NCBI GenBank assembly: GCA_009823505.1
Contig: VZQC01009956.1
Coordinates: 2,079,465 to 2,143,464 of the forward strand
Source of the DNA: Rhizomys pruinosus
Lineage: Eukaryota; Chordata; Mammalia; Rodentia; Spalacidae
Direction: 5' to 3'
DNA: 64,000 nt
Below, in pieces: positions 43,966-56,394 of this stretch (position 1 is the stretch's first letter; each line of letters starts with the position of its first letter). The translations under genes and the position numbers were made by a program. The notes beneath the pieces were generated by a model, which was not told where the DNA came from, did not search any database, and was given only the letters and a program-made list of their open reading frames with translations.

Positions 43966-46900
43966 TATATTGAGCAATACAGTGTTAGATATTTTTATTC
44001 CATGTCCAACATTCTGCTCATAGTGTCAAGTATTTTTCTATTAGGATTATTTTCTGCCCTTTGTGAGTTTGAGATTGTAAGCAATTTATTAAATTTATAA
44101 CACTGAAGTTTCAAGTACACACTGAAATATTAATTGTTAAATGTTAATTTTGTTCTCTACATTTTCAATATTATAGGGACTTCCTTTTATTTCTCTGAGT
44201 TATTTTTGAACAATAACAAATTATTGTTTTTTGCATTTACTAATGTACCATCAGTTTCACTTATATGGATGCTTTCAGAGTATTTATCACATTAGATACC
44301 TCCCCCAATTGTTTTTTATGCTTTTTCTCATTTTTGTTTAACAAAAGATCACTAAATCATTTTTATATGAGTATTTTTAATTCTTTTTTTAATATTAGTC
44401 AATCTGAAATTCCATGCTTTATTGAGACTCTATTATATGTCAATTCCTACTATATATTTTTCTCATTACTGAATCTTTAATTTCAGTCTTGCATATTGTA
44501 CTACCAGAGCAAGATGAATTCACCTGTGCATGATCTCAGTGTTCAATTTGTAGGCTTCGATTCACTGCCAACTTGGCTTTATGGAAAGTGTGTCTGGAGA
44601 TCCAACTTCTGGAATGATTTTTAGCACATTGTACCATATGCTTCTGTGGAGGAGGCAAAGTCAATTCCCCACTGGGTGCTGTTGGCGGGAACTCCATATG
44701 GATTTTTCCTGTGCACAAGGAGAACAAGCAGGTCTCTGCTTTTCAGCTCCAGAAGCACTGAAGTCTCTGAGACATTTCCTGCAACCAAACATAGGTCATC
44801 CATAAGCGCTTCAGTCTCATTTGCTCAGCCTCATTCCTAGCAGAAATCCCAGCTCCAGTTCCTTTGCTTTCCTGAGATCCTGGGAACCCCCCCCATCCTC
44901 AATGCTTCCATGTGCTTTTATTTCCATTTCAATTTTCTTTGTACAAAGTGATTAATTTGGCCCATTGTTCCATTTTTTCTTGATTTTTGGAGGGGGGGAG
45001 ATAATTGTATCTATTAAACTCTCCAATTAGCCATAAGTCGGTTCTTTACTTAATTGCATGCCTGAAGTTACATATTTGGTTGAGGGTTTCAGTTCTATTA
45101 CATTCGCAGAGTCCTGTTTTATAGTTAGAAACTTCTGTTTCTTCATTGTTTCTTAAATTGCCAGATATCTAGACAACTGGTAATAACTTAAAACTTCAAG
45201 ATATACTCCATTATTGAAGTTTCATTCAGTTTACATTTAAATGACATCTTATGATGATACATTTTTATGGGTTTGCTCATCCAATATGGACTACATTGAT
45301 TCTCAAGTTAAAGTTGTGTTCCTACACACTAAGTAAGCAATATTATCCTCCATTCTTTGCAGAAGGACTACTAGATGACCATCCTTAGTGGAAAGGGATG
45401 GATATACTATTTCTTGTCCATATTTGCCACATGATTCAGAATTATCTATCTCTGTTGGGAAAAAGTCTCACAGCACCATCTCTCCTTTTTTTTTCCTAAA
45501 TTATTTCTATTTCCTTTCTTAATTTTACCTTTAATATTTGTCTTGATAGCAATTAATTTTTATGATTTATTTACAAGTTGTTCTTCCATTATTTAACACA
45601 GGAGCCTGAAAACATGGCTATTGTTGACCAATTTCCTTAGAGCCTAGAGACCTTGTTTAAAATGCCCACTTGATCCTTCAAATTTCTAAGTGCTAACACT
45701 GCTTTTTCTTTGTTATATTATACAGTGAAGCCCATGCAGTCATGTATATGTGCATCTCATTCATGTACATTATGTGTTAGGATTATTAGATTAGGGAATT
45801 TATTTGATTAAGTAGTATACTTACATACTTAAAGAACACGTACATATTTGGAATAACTAAAGTTGAGGGTGTACCTACCTCCCATATGAAAAAATCAGCA
45901 GTGGTTTGTTTTCACAAAAAAAGAAATCCAAAAAGGACAGTTTTATTTACTAGAGCTAGATCAGAAAAAATCCAGTCAGAAAAATGGAAATGAAACTATG
46001 GTAAACATAGCTAATTAATTCTAGACTAAAGAATTTCATTTATACTGAAGACTAAAGCTGAATGGACAGGAAATAAATGTTTGGAAAAGTCACTGATGGT
46101 GAAGAATGGAGTGCTTCATTGGTATAAAACTCTTGCATTGTTACATACTCAAGCATCTTCATTTGTTTCAGACATGAAATGACCTCTAGAGATCATTTGC
46201 TGCTCTATATCTTTTATAAAACACAGGGAATTTCTATGTATGAAATATGGAACTGCAGTCTAGCATAGTTGGAGACTGATTTTACTATAAAAAGTGGCCA
46301 GGTCTAATAGAGGTATTCAAATATTGAATCAGATAAGGCGCAAAAATCAGTGTTTTTTTAGCTCTTCACTAACCCTGAATCTACAGGCTTGAAAATATCA
46401 GCTCTTCTTGGCAGAATCCTTGCATACAAACCAATAAAGGACTGAATCTACATGTTGAATTAGCTATTCAAGTCACTAGTTGTGAGATCAATCCATTTGT
46501 TTCACAAGCCAGTTTCACAAGCAAATTGCAATGGCTACTAACATCATCTTTTTTTTAAATATCTGTAAAAGCAATAAATGACACAAAGGGAATATAGGTT
46601 AGTTCCTAACAAACTACCTTTTGAGAAATACTGAAATATGTATTGTAGAGGCTTGTGCAATTTAAAATTTCTTCTTCCCCATCCCATTAAAATGTTAGTA
46701 AAAGAAAAAGCAATCACCTCTCTACTTGGTAGGAAAAGAATAAAAGATGAGATTGAGTGTGTTCAATTGCAGATATACAAGAAAACCATGGAGGTGAAGG
46801 AGAAGGAGATCAGGAGATAGGGGAGTAAAGGAAGATAGGTATTTTCAAGGAGAAAATGGGGGAACTTTAACTGGGGAAGGAGGAGGGAGTGGAAAGAGAG

Positions 46901-46989
46901 AAAGAGAGAGAGAATAAATAAAGCTCCCTTGATGTGAAATACTAGATGGAAATGTATTAGCTCAAAAGCTTACTGGAGATTACACATAC
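43966..46989. other. No recognised gene or repeat
   Basis: About 3 kb, mostly AT-rich. A more GC-balanced block at 44,480-44,880 shows several overlapping short frames on both strands, with no recognised product. A GA-rich purine tract lies at 46,890-46,915. Confidence 0.4.
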
Positions 46990-47330
46990 AATATCCAAAC
47001 ATGAGTGTGTGTGTATATCTAAGACTCTATAACAAGAAATAGCTCCAGACAAGAAAAATATCCTTATTAGTTATTGGTCAGTACAGTCAAAGAGACTCCT
47101 AGAATAACACAGGCTATTATTACAACCCTTAATTACCTCCCAGAACTTGAAGGTAAGACTTTATTTCTGAAGACAGGACATACAGGACATACTTCAGACA
47201 CAGAACTTGGAGCAATGGAGCTGTAACTGACCTCAAAGCCTCCTCCCTGAAGATAAACTCTCATTGTTATAGAGGTTCTGTGCAAGCTGCTAAGGGAGAA
47301 AATTAATCAATGGTCCAGTCCTAGTTTTAA
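46990..47330 (+). mobile_element. LINE-1 (Lx-type) 3' segment
   Basis: Sense-strand counterpart of the antisense segments elsewhere: cttggagcaatggagctgta, aaagcctcctccctgaaga, taagggagaaaattaatcaa all have complements near 38,630-38,740. Confidence 0.65.
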
Positions 47331-47429
47331 AGAGATTGGAGTGGAAACATTTCCAGAATAATTACAAAAGAGTATTTATAATCCCAAATGTTATGTATAT
47401 GTAAACAATGTTTATAGAACCCCTCCATG

Positions 47430-47700
47430 GTTTGTGTGTGTGTCTGTACATGTATGTCTGATGTGTTGCATGTGTGTAGGCAGAGGTCAACACTGTATGT
47501 CTTCCTCAATTGCTCTTCACCTTAATTTATGAGACAGAATCCCTCACTGAGCACAGAGCTCACAGTCTTATTTTGCTATGCAGTGAGCCTCAGGGATCCC
47601 CTGTGTTCAGTGCTCCGGTTCTGGGATTACGGCTGTGTGCCACTGAGCTAGCTTTCACCATGCAATGGTCTTCAGCATACATTTGTAAAGTTCATCAGCA
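47430..47700 (-). mobile_element. B4-class SINE, antisense
   Basis: gtgtgtaggcagaggtcaac, gagacagaatccctcactga, tgagcctcagggatcccctg, tctgggattacggctgtgtg. It interrupts the surrounding + strand L1 3' sequence. Confidence 0.65.
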
Positions 47701-48289
47701 CACAAACTTTCTAATTAGGCACTTTTGACAAGAAGGAAGATTCTAATGTGTCTGTGATAATTTGCATCACCAATTAACGAAAATGTTAACATAGATTTTA
47801 TCTTCACTCTATGCTATGTAAATTCACCATTACTGCCAGAAGAGGTTTGAAAATAAAATAATTTCATAGAAACAATAATATCATTGACTATCAGGTCTCC
47901 ATAGCCATATATATTAGCTCTGTAACAGGGATCCAACCCCTATGCTGTCATTATGAAATTTCTGCTGGGGATAGTTTATGAATATTGTGTTTGATTTTCT
48001 AACTCTGTGAAGGAAGATATCTTGTTTATTTAGAATCTTAATTCACATTATTTTATCATTATTATTCATTCAATATCAAATTTCCATCCATTTTATACAT
48101 ACATTGTCACCAACTCAAGATGAAAAGCTATAGGAAATCAACAGATGCTGAGAGAGGAAGAATCTGTTCTTCTCTGGGCTGAGAGGTTATTTATTTCCAA
48201 ATAGCTCTAAATATATGTACACAACAGCACCACTAAATGTTCTAAGTTTATTACATATATGTATATTTATTAATTATGCATGAGTATGT
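47701..48289. other. No recognised feature
   Basis: Unassigned AT-rich sequence. Confidence 0.4.
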
Positions 48290-48430
48290 AACATTAATAA
48301 TCAGAAGGAGACATGAAATTGACAGGGAGAGGAAGGGAATTGGTAAGAGTTGGAGGGGAGATGGGATGGTTGGAAATAAATTAAATACAATGTTCAGATA
48401 TGATATTCACAAATAATTAAAATTAAATGA
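48290..48430 (+). mobile_element. LINE-1 3' terminal fragment
   Basis: gagaggaagggaattgg, ggaggggagatgggatgg and aaattaaatacaatgttcag resemble the extreme 3' end of rodent L1s on the + strand. Possibly the end of the element starting at 46,990. Confidence 0.5.
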
Positions 48431-48667
48431 AAATTTGTCAAGAGATAATGAATATTTTAACATTTGTTGCTGTTCACAAAGTTATCTGTGTCACGAGTGA
48501 TCTGACTGCCTTGGTTTGAAATTATAGCTCCATGTTTTGTTTTGTTTTAACATTTTTCTGAAGTTTTGTGCATTTCATACATTGTTTCTCATATCTTTCA
48601 GCACATATACATTACAAATCTGGTACTAAGTAACAACTGAAAAACAATTGGAGGTGTGCACTTTCTA
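48431..48667. other. No recognised feature
   Basis: Unassigned. Confidence 0.4.
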
Positions 48668-48785
48668 GAAATCCTGGCCTGGCATGGTACCACAGGTTTC
48701 TAATCCATGTACTGAGGGGGCTATGCTGTCAGTGGAGAGAATAAGTCCAGGCTAAGCCAAATGGTGACACTTTGTTTCTAAAATG
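48668..48785 (+). mobile_element. Proto-B1/B1 SINE, degenerate
   Basis: ggcctggcatggtaccacag, taatccatgtactgagg and ccaggctaagccaaatggtg follow the B1 layout with many changes. Confidence 0.6.
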
Positions 48786-48810
48786 TGTGTGTATATGTGT
48801 ACACATATAT

Positions 48811-48859
<49 letters not shown>

Positions 48860-48910
48860 CATGTACACACACAGGCATACACATATGTACATATACATAT
48901 ACATAGATAA
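48786..48910. repeat. (TA)n/(CA)n compound microsatellite
   Basis: TGTGTA, then a long TA run (48,817-48,856), then ACACATA units. It derives from the tail of the preceding SINE. Confidence 0.95.
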
Positions 48911-49211
48911 TAAAATATAAATATAAGTGTATACATCCACATTCATACATGTTTACTCACATACACACTAAATATCTGAATTTTGCTGTTGTAGTCCTTA
49001 TCTAGCACTGACATAGTGCCTTATACCTTTTTCAATCCATCACCAATTACAGTATTTCTGTGGTCTACTCTAATTGTTCTGCATGTGTTAGTAACTCCAC
49101 TGTTTTTACTGATTTAATACATCAGTACATGTCTACATATAGAAATTTATTGTCCATTCCTTTTTTCTGGATAATAAATTATATGTAGTTATTCATATTT
49201 TTAAAATTAAT

Positions 49212-49441
49212 ATAAGGAGGGAGTAGATAGCTCAGTGATCAAGAGCACTGACTGTTCTTGCAGTGGATCTGGGATCGATTCGCAGCCCACACATGTCAGC
49301 AAACAACCATCTGTAAATCCAGTTCCAGGGGATCCAAAGCCCATTTCTTGCCTCCATGAACATTGTACAACATGGGTACATTTACATCCAAGCAGGCAAA
49401 GCAACAAAAAGTAAAATGAAAGTAATAAATAAAATATTTTA
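49212..49441 (+). mobile_element. B2 SINE
   Basis: Complete B2: agatagctcagtgatcaaga, ggatctgggatcgattcgca, aatccagttccaggggatc, ccaagcaggcaaagcaac and an AATAAAATA tail. Its 3' 200 bp plus flank recur at 56,083-56,314. Confidence 0.9.
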
Positions 49442-49473
49442 AAATGTCCTAATTAGTAATTTTGAACATTTTT
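49242..49473. repeat. Left copy of 232-bp direct repeat flanking L1
   Basis: Starts agagcactgactgttcttgc inside the B2 and ends ttgaacattttt beyond it. It is repeated at 56,083-56,314 with roughly 20 differences. The two copies exactly bracket the minus-strand L1. Confidence 0.93.
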
Positions 49474-51640
49474 AAAATTTTTTATTGATGATTTGTGTAT
49501 TTCATACATCATTTTCCAATTCAGTTCAGGCATATTTTCCCTTCCCTTCCCCCCACCCCACCCCACCTCATCCCAGATCATGCATTCTGCCATAACTGTC
49601 CTGAATCTTTCTCTCAGTTGTTTTTTCATCTTTTAGCAATAAGTGATCATTTATGAGTACAAGCATCCTTCATGCAAAACCAATTTGCAAGCAGTTGTGC
49701 CCAAACCCACACAGCCCCTTGGTCCCACCATCCAGCAGGGGGCCTTTATATGTTCAGTCAAGTTGATCAAATGAGTGTCCAGGCTATATTGCTGTAGTTT
49801 CACCATTCACCCCAATCGCAGCCCTTACATTCTACCACGCCCCCTCTTCTGCAGATTGTTCCCTAGGCTTAGAAAAGGGGCACAGGTGGATGAGAAGCAA
49901 AACAGTCTACTTTCTCTGGAGCTGTTGTCTTGGACTCTGGTCAGTTCTGGCTGTTTCCTTTCATGGGCTGATAGTTTGTCCAGGAATAACCTTTCGATCC
50001 TACTAATGAAGCCCAAGCAATTAGATATATAGGTATTTAAAAAGTACTAATTGTTATCGTAGGTTACTTTGGTATAGACGCAGATGTTTGGATGGTATGT
50101 TAATCCATGAATTTCATTTTTTTCTGTTAAATATGACAGGTTCTTACTGTGACTTATAACATCTCCTGACCACTAGAGGATGTAAGCTTGTGGCATCAGT
50201 TGTGGGTTATTCCTCCAAGGAGAGAGCCAATAGCCAATTATATTTGGGATATACAGGCATATGGCTGCCTCTGCTGACCAGTATTTCCAGGCAGGTGAGG
50301 TGTAAATGGTGCTGACGGAGGAGTCTTGTTTAACTCAAGGAGACCCATATTTGCTTTCTTGGTTTAGTGGCCTTTGGTAACACTCTCTGGTATTCCAGAG
50401 ACCATCTGTACACTTGCATGTGTGGTCTCAATATATCTTTCCCATGTTAAAGTCAGGTCTTCAACAGCAGGGCCTTATTGCCTCTCTTCTTGCAGGTATC
50501 CCAGTTTAGAGGCAAGGAGCCTTTACCTTTTGTGGGGGCTTGGATCCCATGGCCAACATCTCCTTAGTAGAATAATCCATTGATGATGTCAGAGCTCCTG
50601 TATTAATATATTTTGCTTAAGTGCATAGCTTGAGGAGACTTTAGTATTACATTTGGCTCTGAATAGAGAATAATCCTTTTCACTGTTCCTATGTCTATTA
50701 GTCAATTAAAAAAGGCAGTTTTACTAGTTTTATAAGAGATTACCTCTATAATAGTTGTATCCAATTTACAGTTGGAGAACGACATCATCATCATATTTCT
50801 CCTTGTTCTATGGGGGGGAGGTAAGAAAGTCTGTCATACTTAAACCTTTGTGGCACCTAGAAGATAAGTTTCTTTAGGACTTATTATACATAGTTGTTAC
50901 AAGTAGGATCCACAGAGGGGTTTGATGTTTGTAGCAATCTGAGGCTTTTCTTCCTTTCAATGTTCAGAAGGGCCAACCTTTCTGTTGGCACTTTCTGGTA
51001 CATCTTACTCGATGATCAAAACTGTATCTTTTCTTTCTCAGTCGTTAATTTGGTGACATTTTGACCTGTTGGAATATACAAATCTTTCCCTGTAGTTATT
51101 TTTAAATTTGAATTGCAAGGTTTTTGACAAAAAGTTTCATATCTATCTGTATCCTCCCCATTTTTTTTTTGTTTTAGGTTTTGTTTTTTGACCCAGAGTC
51201 TCCAGAAGGCAGTTGTATTTATATACCTATAGGGTGGAATCCAGGCACAGATTTCATCACAATTTCACCTATGCTGTTTTGGGTGACTGCATTGTTAACT
51301 TGGAGAAGCAAACATTAATTTTTTTTTAAATCATCTTATAGGTGAAAGAGAATGCTACGATGTGATACCGTACCACAGAAAAATTATAGAGAACATTTGT
51401 ATGTGCCAATTCCAAAGTTATTGTTATACAGATTTATGTAGAACAAACGTGGACAACAGCAATTTTATCACCAATTAACTCAGATGCCTTACCGTTTTAA
51501 CAAGAGCCTGTAAACCATTGTTGTTTATTATACACATTTTACATTTACAGTCCTAAAACACCATTAACCTGTACACCGGTCTGGGCAAAACGGGAACTTG
51601 TTGAAATCAGTCAAGTTAAATATGCATAATAAGAATATAC
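49474..51640 (-). repeat. L1 3' region with 'module X'
   Basis: The last about 60 bases (caataaaaaat on the element strand) look like a rodent L1 3' end with a polyadenylation signal. The 1.9 kb between them and ORF2 is a repeat module also found at 57,560-59,570, 59,755-60,635 and, reversed, 28,755-29,065. Landmarks on the + strand: tccaggctatattgctgtag, gatgtttggatggtatg, ttattcctccaaggagagag, ggtattccagagaccatctg. Either an unusually long L1 3'UTR or an independent repeat; the first is preferred because it ends in an L1-like terminus. Confidence 0.6.
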
Positions 51641-53337
51641 ACCTGTCCTTCTCCCTCCCTCCGACCTTCCCATTCATCATTTAGTCAGTTTTCTGATTCA
51701 GTCTTTCTGTGTTGTTGTTCTTTACTATGCATCCCTCTCCATGAGAAATATTTTATACTGGGTTATTGGCACTACATCCACCTAGGGACACCATTGTCGT
51801 TTGTTTTTCTGGGACTGGTTACTTCACTTAACATGATGTCTTCTAGCTCCATCCATTTACCTGCAAAGTTCATGATGTTGTCCCTCTTTACCACAGCATA
51901 GAACTCCATGTTACTTGTACCACATTTTCTCTATCCACTCGTCAGTTGAGGGGCACCTGGGCTGGTGTCCAGCTTTTTGCTTTGTGAACAGAGCTGCAAT
52001 AAAATATAGCTGTGCATGTATCTCTGCAGTAAAGATGGTCTTGTGAGTATATACCCAGGAGTCTATGATGGTCAAATGACAGGTTCCATTTTGAGTCTTC
52101 TAAGGGTTCTCCACACTGCTTTCCATAGTGGTGCTGTACAAGTTTACATTCCCACCAGCAATGGATGAGTGTTCCCCTTTCCCCAAACCTCTCCAGCACT
52201 TGTATTCCTGATCCCAGGCAAGTCTTATTGGAGTAAGATGATATCTCAAAATGTGGTTTATATTTTGCATTTCCTTAATTATTAGCGATGTTGAACACTT
52301 CTTAAGATGTTTCTCGGCCATCTCTAATTCCTCCTCTGTAAGTCTCTATAGTCTTTGCTCCATTTTTTGAGTGATTATTTGTTTTCTTTCTCTTTGTTTT
52401 TTGAGGTAGCTTGTAATACTCCGGGAAATTAATGCTTTGTCAGATGTATCTGCAGTGAAGGTTTCCTCCCACTCTGTGGGTTTTCTATTCATTTCCTTTA
52501 TTGTTTTCTTTTGATTTGTACAGAAGCTTTTGAGTTTAATGAGGTCCCATTTGTCAATTGTCGATCTTATTTCTTGTGCAGCTGCTGTCTGATTTAGGAA
52601 GTCTTTTCCTACACCTATGTCTTGTAGTCTGCTGCCAAGCTTCTCTTCTATCACCTCCAGAGTTTGGGGTTTCACATTGAGGTCTTTGGTCCATCTGGAG
52701 TTGACCTTTGTACAAGGTGAGAGGTAGGGGTTTAATTTCATTCTTCTACAAGTGGTGATCCAGTTTTGCCAACACCACTTGCTGAAGATGCTGTCTTTCC
52801 TCCATTGTGTATTCTTGGCCCCCTTGTCAAATATGAGGTGGCTGAAATTGTATGAGCTCAGGTTTGGATCTTCAGTTTTATTCCATTGGTCAACTGGTCT
52901 GTTTTTGTGCCAGTACCAAGCTGTTTTTATGACTATAGCCCTGTAGTATAGTTTGATGTCTGGTATAGCGATCCCCCCTGTATTGCTCTTTTCACTCAGG
53001 ATTGCTTTGGCTATTCGGGGTCTTTTGTTTTTCCAAATGAAATTGAGGATTTTTTTTTCCAAGCCTGTGAAGAAACTCTTGGGGATTTTGATTGGGATTG
53101 CATTAAATCTGTACACTAGTTTGGGTAGGATGGACATTTTTACTATATTTATTTTCCCAATCCATGAGCATGGGAGGTTTGTCCATCTTCTGATGTCTTC
53201 CTCAATTTCCTTTTTCAGGGGTTTAAAATTTTTGTTGTAGAGATCCTTGGTGTCTTTGGTTAGGTTTGTTCCTAGGTATTTTATTGTTTTTGAGGCTATT
53301 GTGAGTGGGAAGGTCTCCTTTTAGTCCTTCTTCATTT
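51641..53337 (-). pseudogene. L1 ORF2 C-terminal part
   Basis: The 263-codon frame (52,346-53,137) begins [19 protein letters not shown], the region after the RT core. It includes [19 protein letters not shown]. Below it, frames with RYHLTPIRLAWDQEYKCWRG and the final GKWMELED-type end (near 51,850) complete the ORF2 C terminus. Frameshifts separate these pieces. Confidence 0.9.
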
Positions 53338-53742
53338 GTTCATTGTTGGTGTAAAAAAGGCTACTGATTTTTCTAGATTTATTTTGTATCCTGCCACTTT
53401 ACCAAAGCTCTCAATCATTTCTAGGAATTTTCTGGTGGAGTTCTTAGCATCCCTTAGGTACAGAATCACATCATCAGCAAAAAGGGATAGCTTGACTTCC
53501 TCTTTTTCAATTAGAAATCCTTTAATTTCCTTTTCTTGCCTTATTGCCCTAGCAAGGGTTTCCACCACTATATTGAAAATGAGTGGTGACAGGGAGCAGC
53601 ATTGCCGAGTTCCTATCTTTAAGGGGAATGCTTCTGTCATTTCCCCATTTAGGATGATATTGGCTGTGGGTTTCCTGTATATGGCTTTGATTACATTGAG
53701 GAATGAACCCTCCAGTCCAATTCCCTGTAGGACTTTAAACAT
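53332..53742 (-). pseudogene. L1 ORF2 reverse transcriptase core
   Basis: A 136-codon open piece with the catalytic motif [12 protein letters not shown] (FADD intact) and then [15 protein letters not shown]. The frame is closed on both sides by shifts. In an active element this domain copies L1 RNA at the nicked target. Confidence 0.93.
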
Positions 53743-55550
53743 GAAGGGATGCTGGATTTTGTCAAGGGCTTTCTCCGCGTCATTTGAGATGATGGTGTAC
53801 TTTTTGTCCTTCAGTCCATTTATATGTTTGATGATATTTATTGATTTTCATATGTTGAACCATCCCTGCATCTCTGGTATGAATCCAACTTGGTCATGGT
53901 GGATGGTTTTCTTGATGTGGGTCTCTATGTCATTTGCCAGTATCCTGTTTAGAATTTTGGCATCTGTGTTCATTAGGGAGATGGGTCTATAGTTCTCCTT
54001 TTTGCTTGTATCTTTACCTAGTTTTGATAATAGCGTGATGCTGGCTTCATAGAAAGAATCTGGGAGAACTCCCTCCATTTGTATCCTTCTAAACAATGTA
54101 GGAATGGTTGTAAGTCTTTTTGAAATATTTTATAGAATTCTGCCTTGAAACCATCTGGGCCTGGGCTTTTTTTGGTTAGGAGGCTACTTATCACATCTTC
54201 AATTTCTTCCTGTGTTATTGGTCTATTTAGGCTGTCGACCTCTTCTCGGTTGAGCTTTGGTGATTCCCCGGATTTCAGATATTCATACATTTCTTCTAGG
54301 TTTTCAAACTTAGTAGAGTATAAGTTTTTGAAGTATTCCTGTATGATTGTCTCGGTCTTTGCATTGTTTGTTGTGATATTTCCCCTTTCATTACAGATTC
54401 TATTGATGTGGAGTTGTTCCCTCCTTCTTTTGGTTAACTGGGCTAGAGGTCTGTCTATCTTGTTTATTCTCTCAGGGAACCAACTTTTGGATTCATTGAT
54501 TTTTTTGTATAGTTTTCTTTGTTTCTATTTCATTGATCTCTGCTCTGATTTTTGTGATTTCTTCTTGTCTGCTCCATTTAGGGTTCATTTGTCAATTTCT
54601 CTCAAGTATTTTTAGCTGCAGTGTTAGATCATTCACTTGCGCTCTTTCTGTTTTTTTTTTTAATGTAGGCACTTAGCTATAAACTTCCCTCTTAGGACTG
54701 CTTTTAAAGTGTTTCATAGATTTTGCTGTGTTGTTTTATCATTGTCATTTAGTTCCAGGAATATTTTTATTTCTTTCTTTATTTCTTCCTTGACCCATTC
54801 ATTATTCAGGAGAGTGTTGTTTAGTCTCCATGTGTTCTTGTAGGTTGTAGGGTTTATCTTGGTGTTGATACTGAGTTTTATTGCATTGTGGTCTGATAGA
54901 ATGCATGAGATTATTTCAGTCTTTTAAAATTTGTTGAGATTTTTTTTCTGTGTCCCAGTATATTGTCTGTTTTGGAGAATGTTCTGTCAGATGCTGAGTA
55001 GAAAGTGTATTCTCTTGTGTTTGGTTGAAATATTCGATAGATGTCTGTTGATGTTCATTTGTGTATTGTGTCATTTAGTTCAGATGTCGCTCTGTTTATC
55101 CTTTGTCTGTTGATCTGTCTAGTGGACTTAATGGGGTATTGGATTCCCCACTATTAGTGTGCTGCGGGGTTAATCCTTGCCTTCAGATCCTGAAGAATTG
55201 TCCTTATAAAATTTGGTGCACCAGGTTTTGGTGCTTATATATTATAATTGTGAGCTTTAACGTCAATTGTTCCTTACTAAAGTTGTAATGGCTCTATTGT
55301 CTTTTTGATTTCTTTTGCTTTGAGTCTATTTTGTCTGATATTATAATCGCCACACCCGCTTTTTTTTTGGTGCCATTTGCCTGGCATAATTTTCTTCATC
55401 CCTTCACCTTAAGCTGGTGCCTATCCTTGAAATTGAGGTGGGTTTCTTGGAGTGACAGTATATAGATGGGTTTTGTTTCCTAATCCATTCTTCCCAGTCT
55501 ATGCTTTGATTGGGGAGTTTAGCCATTAATATTTAAGGTTAATGAAAGAT
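53743..55550 (-). pseudogene. L1 ORF2 N-terminal part
   Basis: Frames with [20 protein letters not shown] (53,848-54,096) and [20 protein letters not shown] (54,018-54,290) are RT motifs 0-2. Beyond 54,600 the antisense text matches the endonuclease-domain region of rodent L1s. Several stops interrupt it. Confidence 0.85.
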
Positions 55551-55599
55551 GGATGTTGCTTCCTTTTCACTATATTATCCATTTGAACTTCTATCCTCT

Positions 55600-56082
55600 G
55601 ATTTTGCTCCTATGGTTATGTTTTGTTCGGTTTCTTTTCCTAGGTGTTTGCGGATTGTTGTCCTCTCTATTGCCCTTTGACTTGCTTCAAATATTAATGA
55701 AGAGTTTTTTTTCCAGACATGTATTCCATCATCTTGTTATGTCATGGAAGATTTTTCTCTCTCTTCAACTATAGTGACATTTTGCTTTGTAAATTATTCT
55801 GGGTTGGCATCCATCGTCTTTTAACACTGTGATGCTTTGTTCCATGTTATTCTTGCTTTCATGTTTTGAAGCCGAGAATTCAGTTGTAATTCTGATGGTT
55901 TCCCTTTTCTATTTGACTTGTTTTGCTTTTGTAGCCCTCAGGAATTTTGTCTTTGTTTGGGCATCTAACATTTTACTATGATGTGGCGTGGGTAGTTTCT
56001 TTTCTGATCTTGTCGTTTGAATTGGAGTCCTATGTGCTTCTTGTATTTGTATGAGTTTGTCTATTTTTAGTTTGAGGAAGTC
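55600..56082 (-). pseudogene. L1 ORF1 C-terminal remnant
   Basis: The minus-strand frame from about 56,080 reads IQEAHRTPIQTTRSEKK and a following LRATKAKQ, as in the nucleic-acid-binding C-terminal part of ORF1p. It stops abruptly where the 232-bp repeat begins. Confidence 0.75.
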
Positions 56083-56314
56083 AGAGCACTGACTGTTCTT
56101 GCAATGGACCTGTGATTGATTCCCAGCCCCCACATGTCAGCTAACAACCATCTGTATCTCCAGTTCCAGGGGATCCAAAGCCCATTTCTTGCCTCCGTGA
56201 ACATTGCACAGCTTGGGTATACTTACATCCAAGCAGGCAAAGCGACATAAAGTAAAATGAAAGTAATAAATAAAATATTTTAAAATGTCCTAATTAATAA
56301 AGTTGAACATTTTT
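56083..56314. repeat. Right copy of 232-bp direct repeat (B2 3' part)
   Basis: Repeats 49,242-49,473, including non-SINE flank (aaaatgtcctaatta, ttgaacattttt). It is therefore a duplication of the locus and not a second B2 insertion. Confidence 0.93.
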
Positions 56315-56334
56315 TTTAATATTTTAAATATATG

Positions 56335-56354
56335 TATATATATATATATATATC

Positions 56355-56394
<40 letters not shown>

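Larger units (their letters stand above)
49474..56082 (-). mobile_element. LINE-1, 5' truncated within ORF1
   Basis: A 6.6-kb minus-strand L1. In element order: the end of ORF1 (56,082 down to about 55,600), ORF2 (about 55,550 down to 51,790), a long 3' region (51,790-49,480) and an AATAAA near the 3' terminus. Direct repeats of 232 bp flank it. ORF2 is split by stops and frameshifts, so the copy is dead, but it is clearly less decayed than the L1 at 1.2 kb. Confidence 0.9.

Noticed and set aside
53336..53992. 218-codon + strand frame
   Set aside because: It lies antisense to the L1 reverse transcriptase. The minus strand carries the FADD motif and related RT blocks, so the + frame is a shadow.
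56083..56314. Second independent B2 insertion
   Set aside because: The non-SINE flank is duplicated as well, so it is part of the repeat flanking the L1 and not a new insertion.
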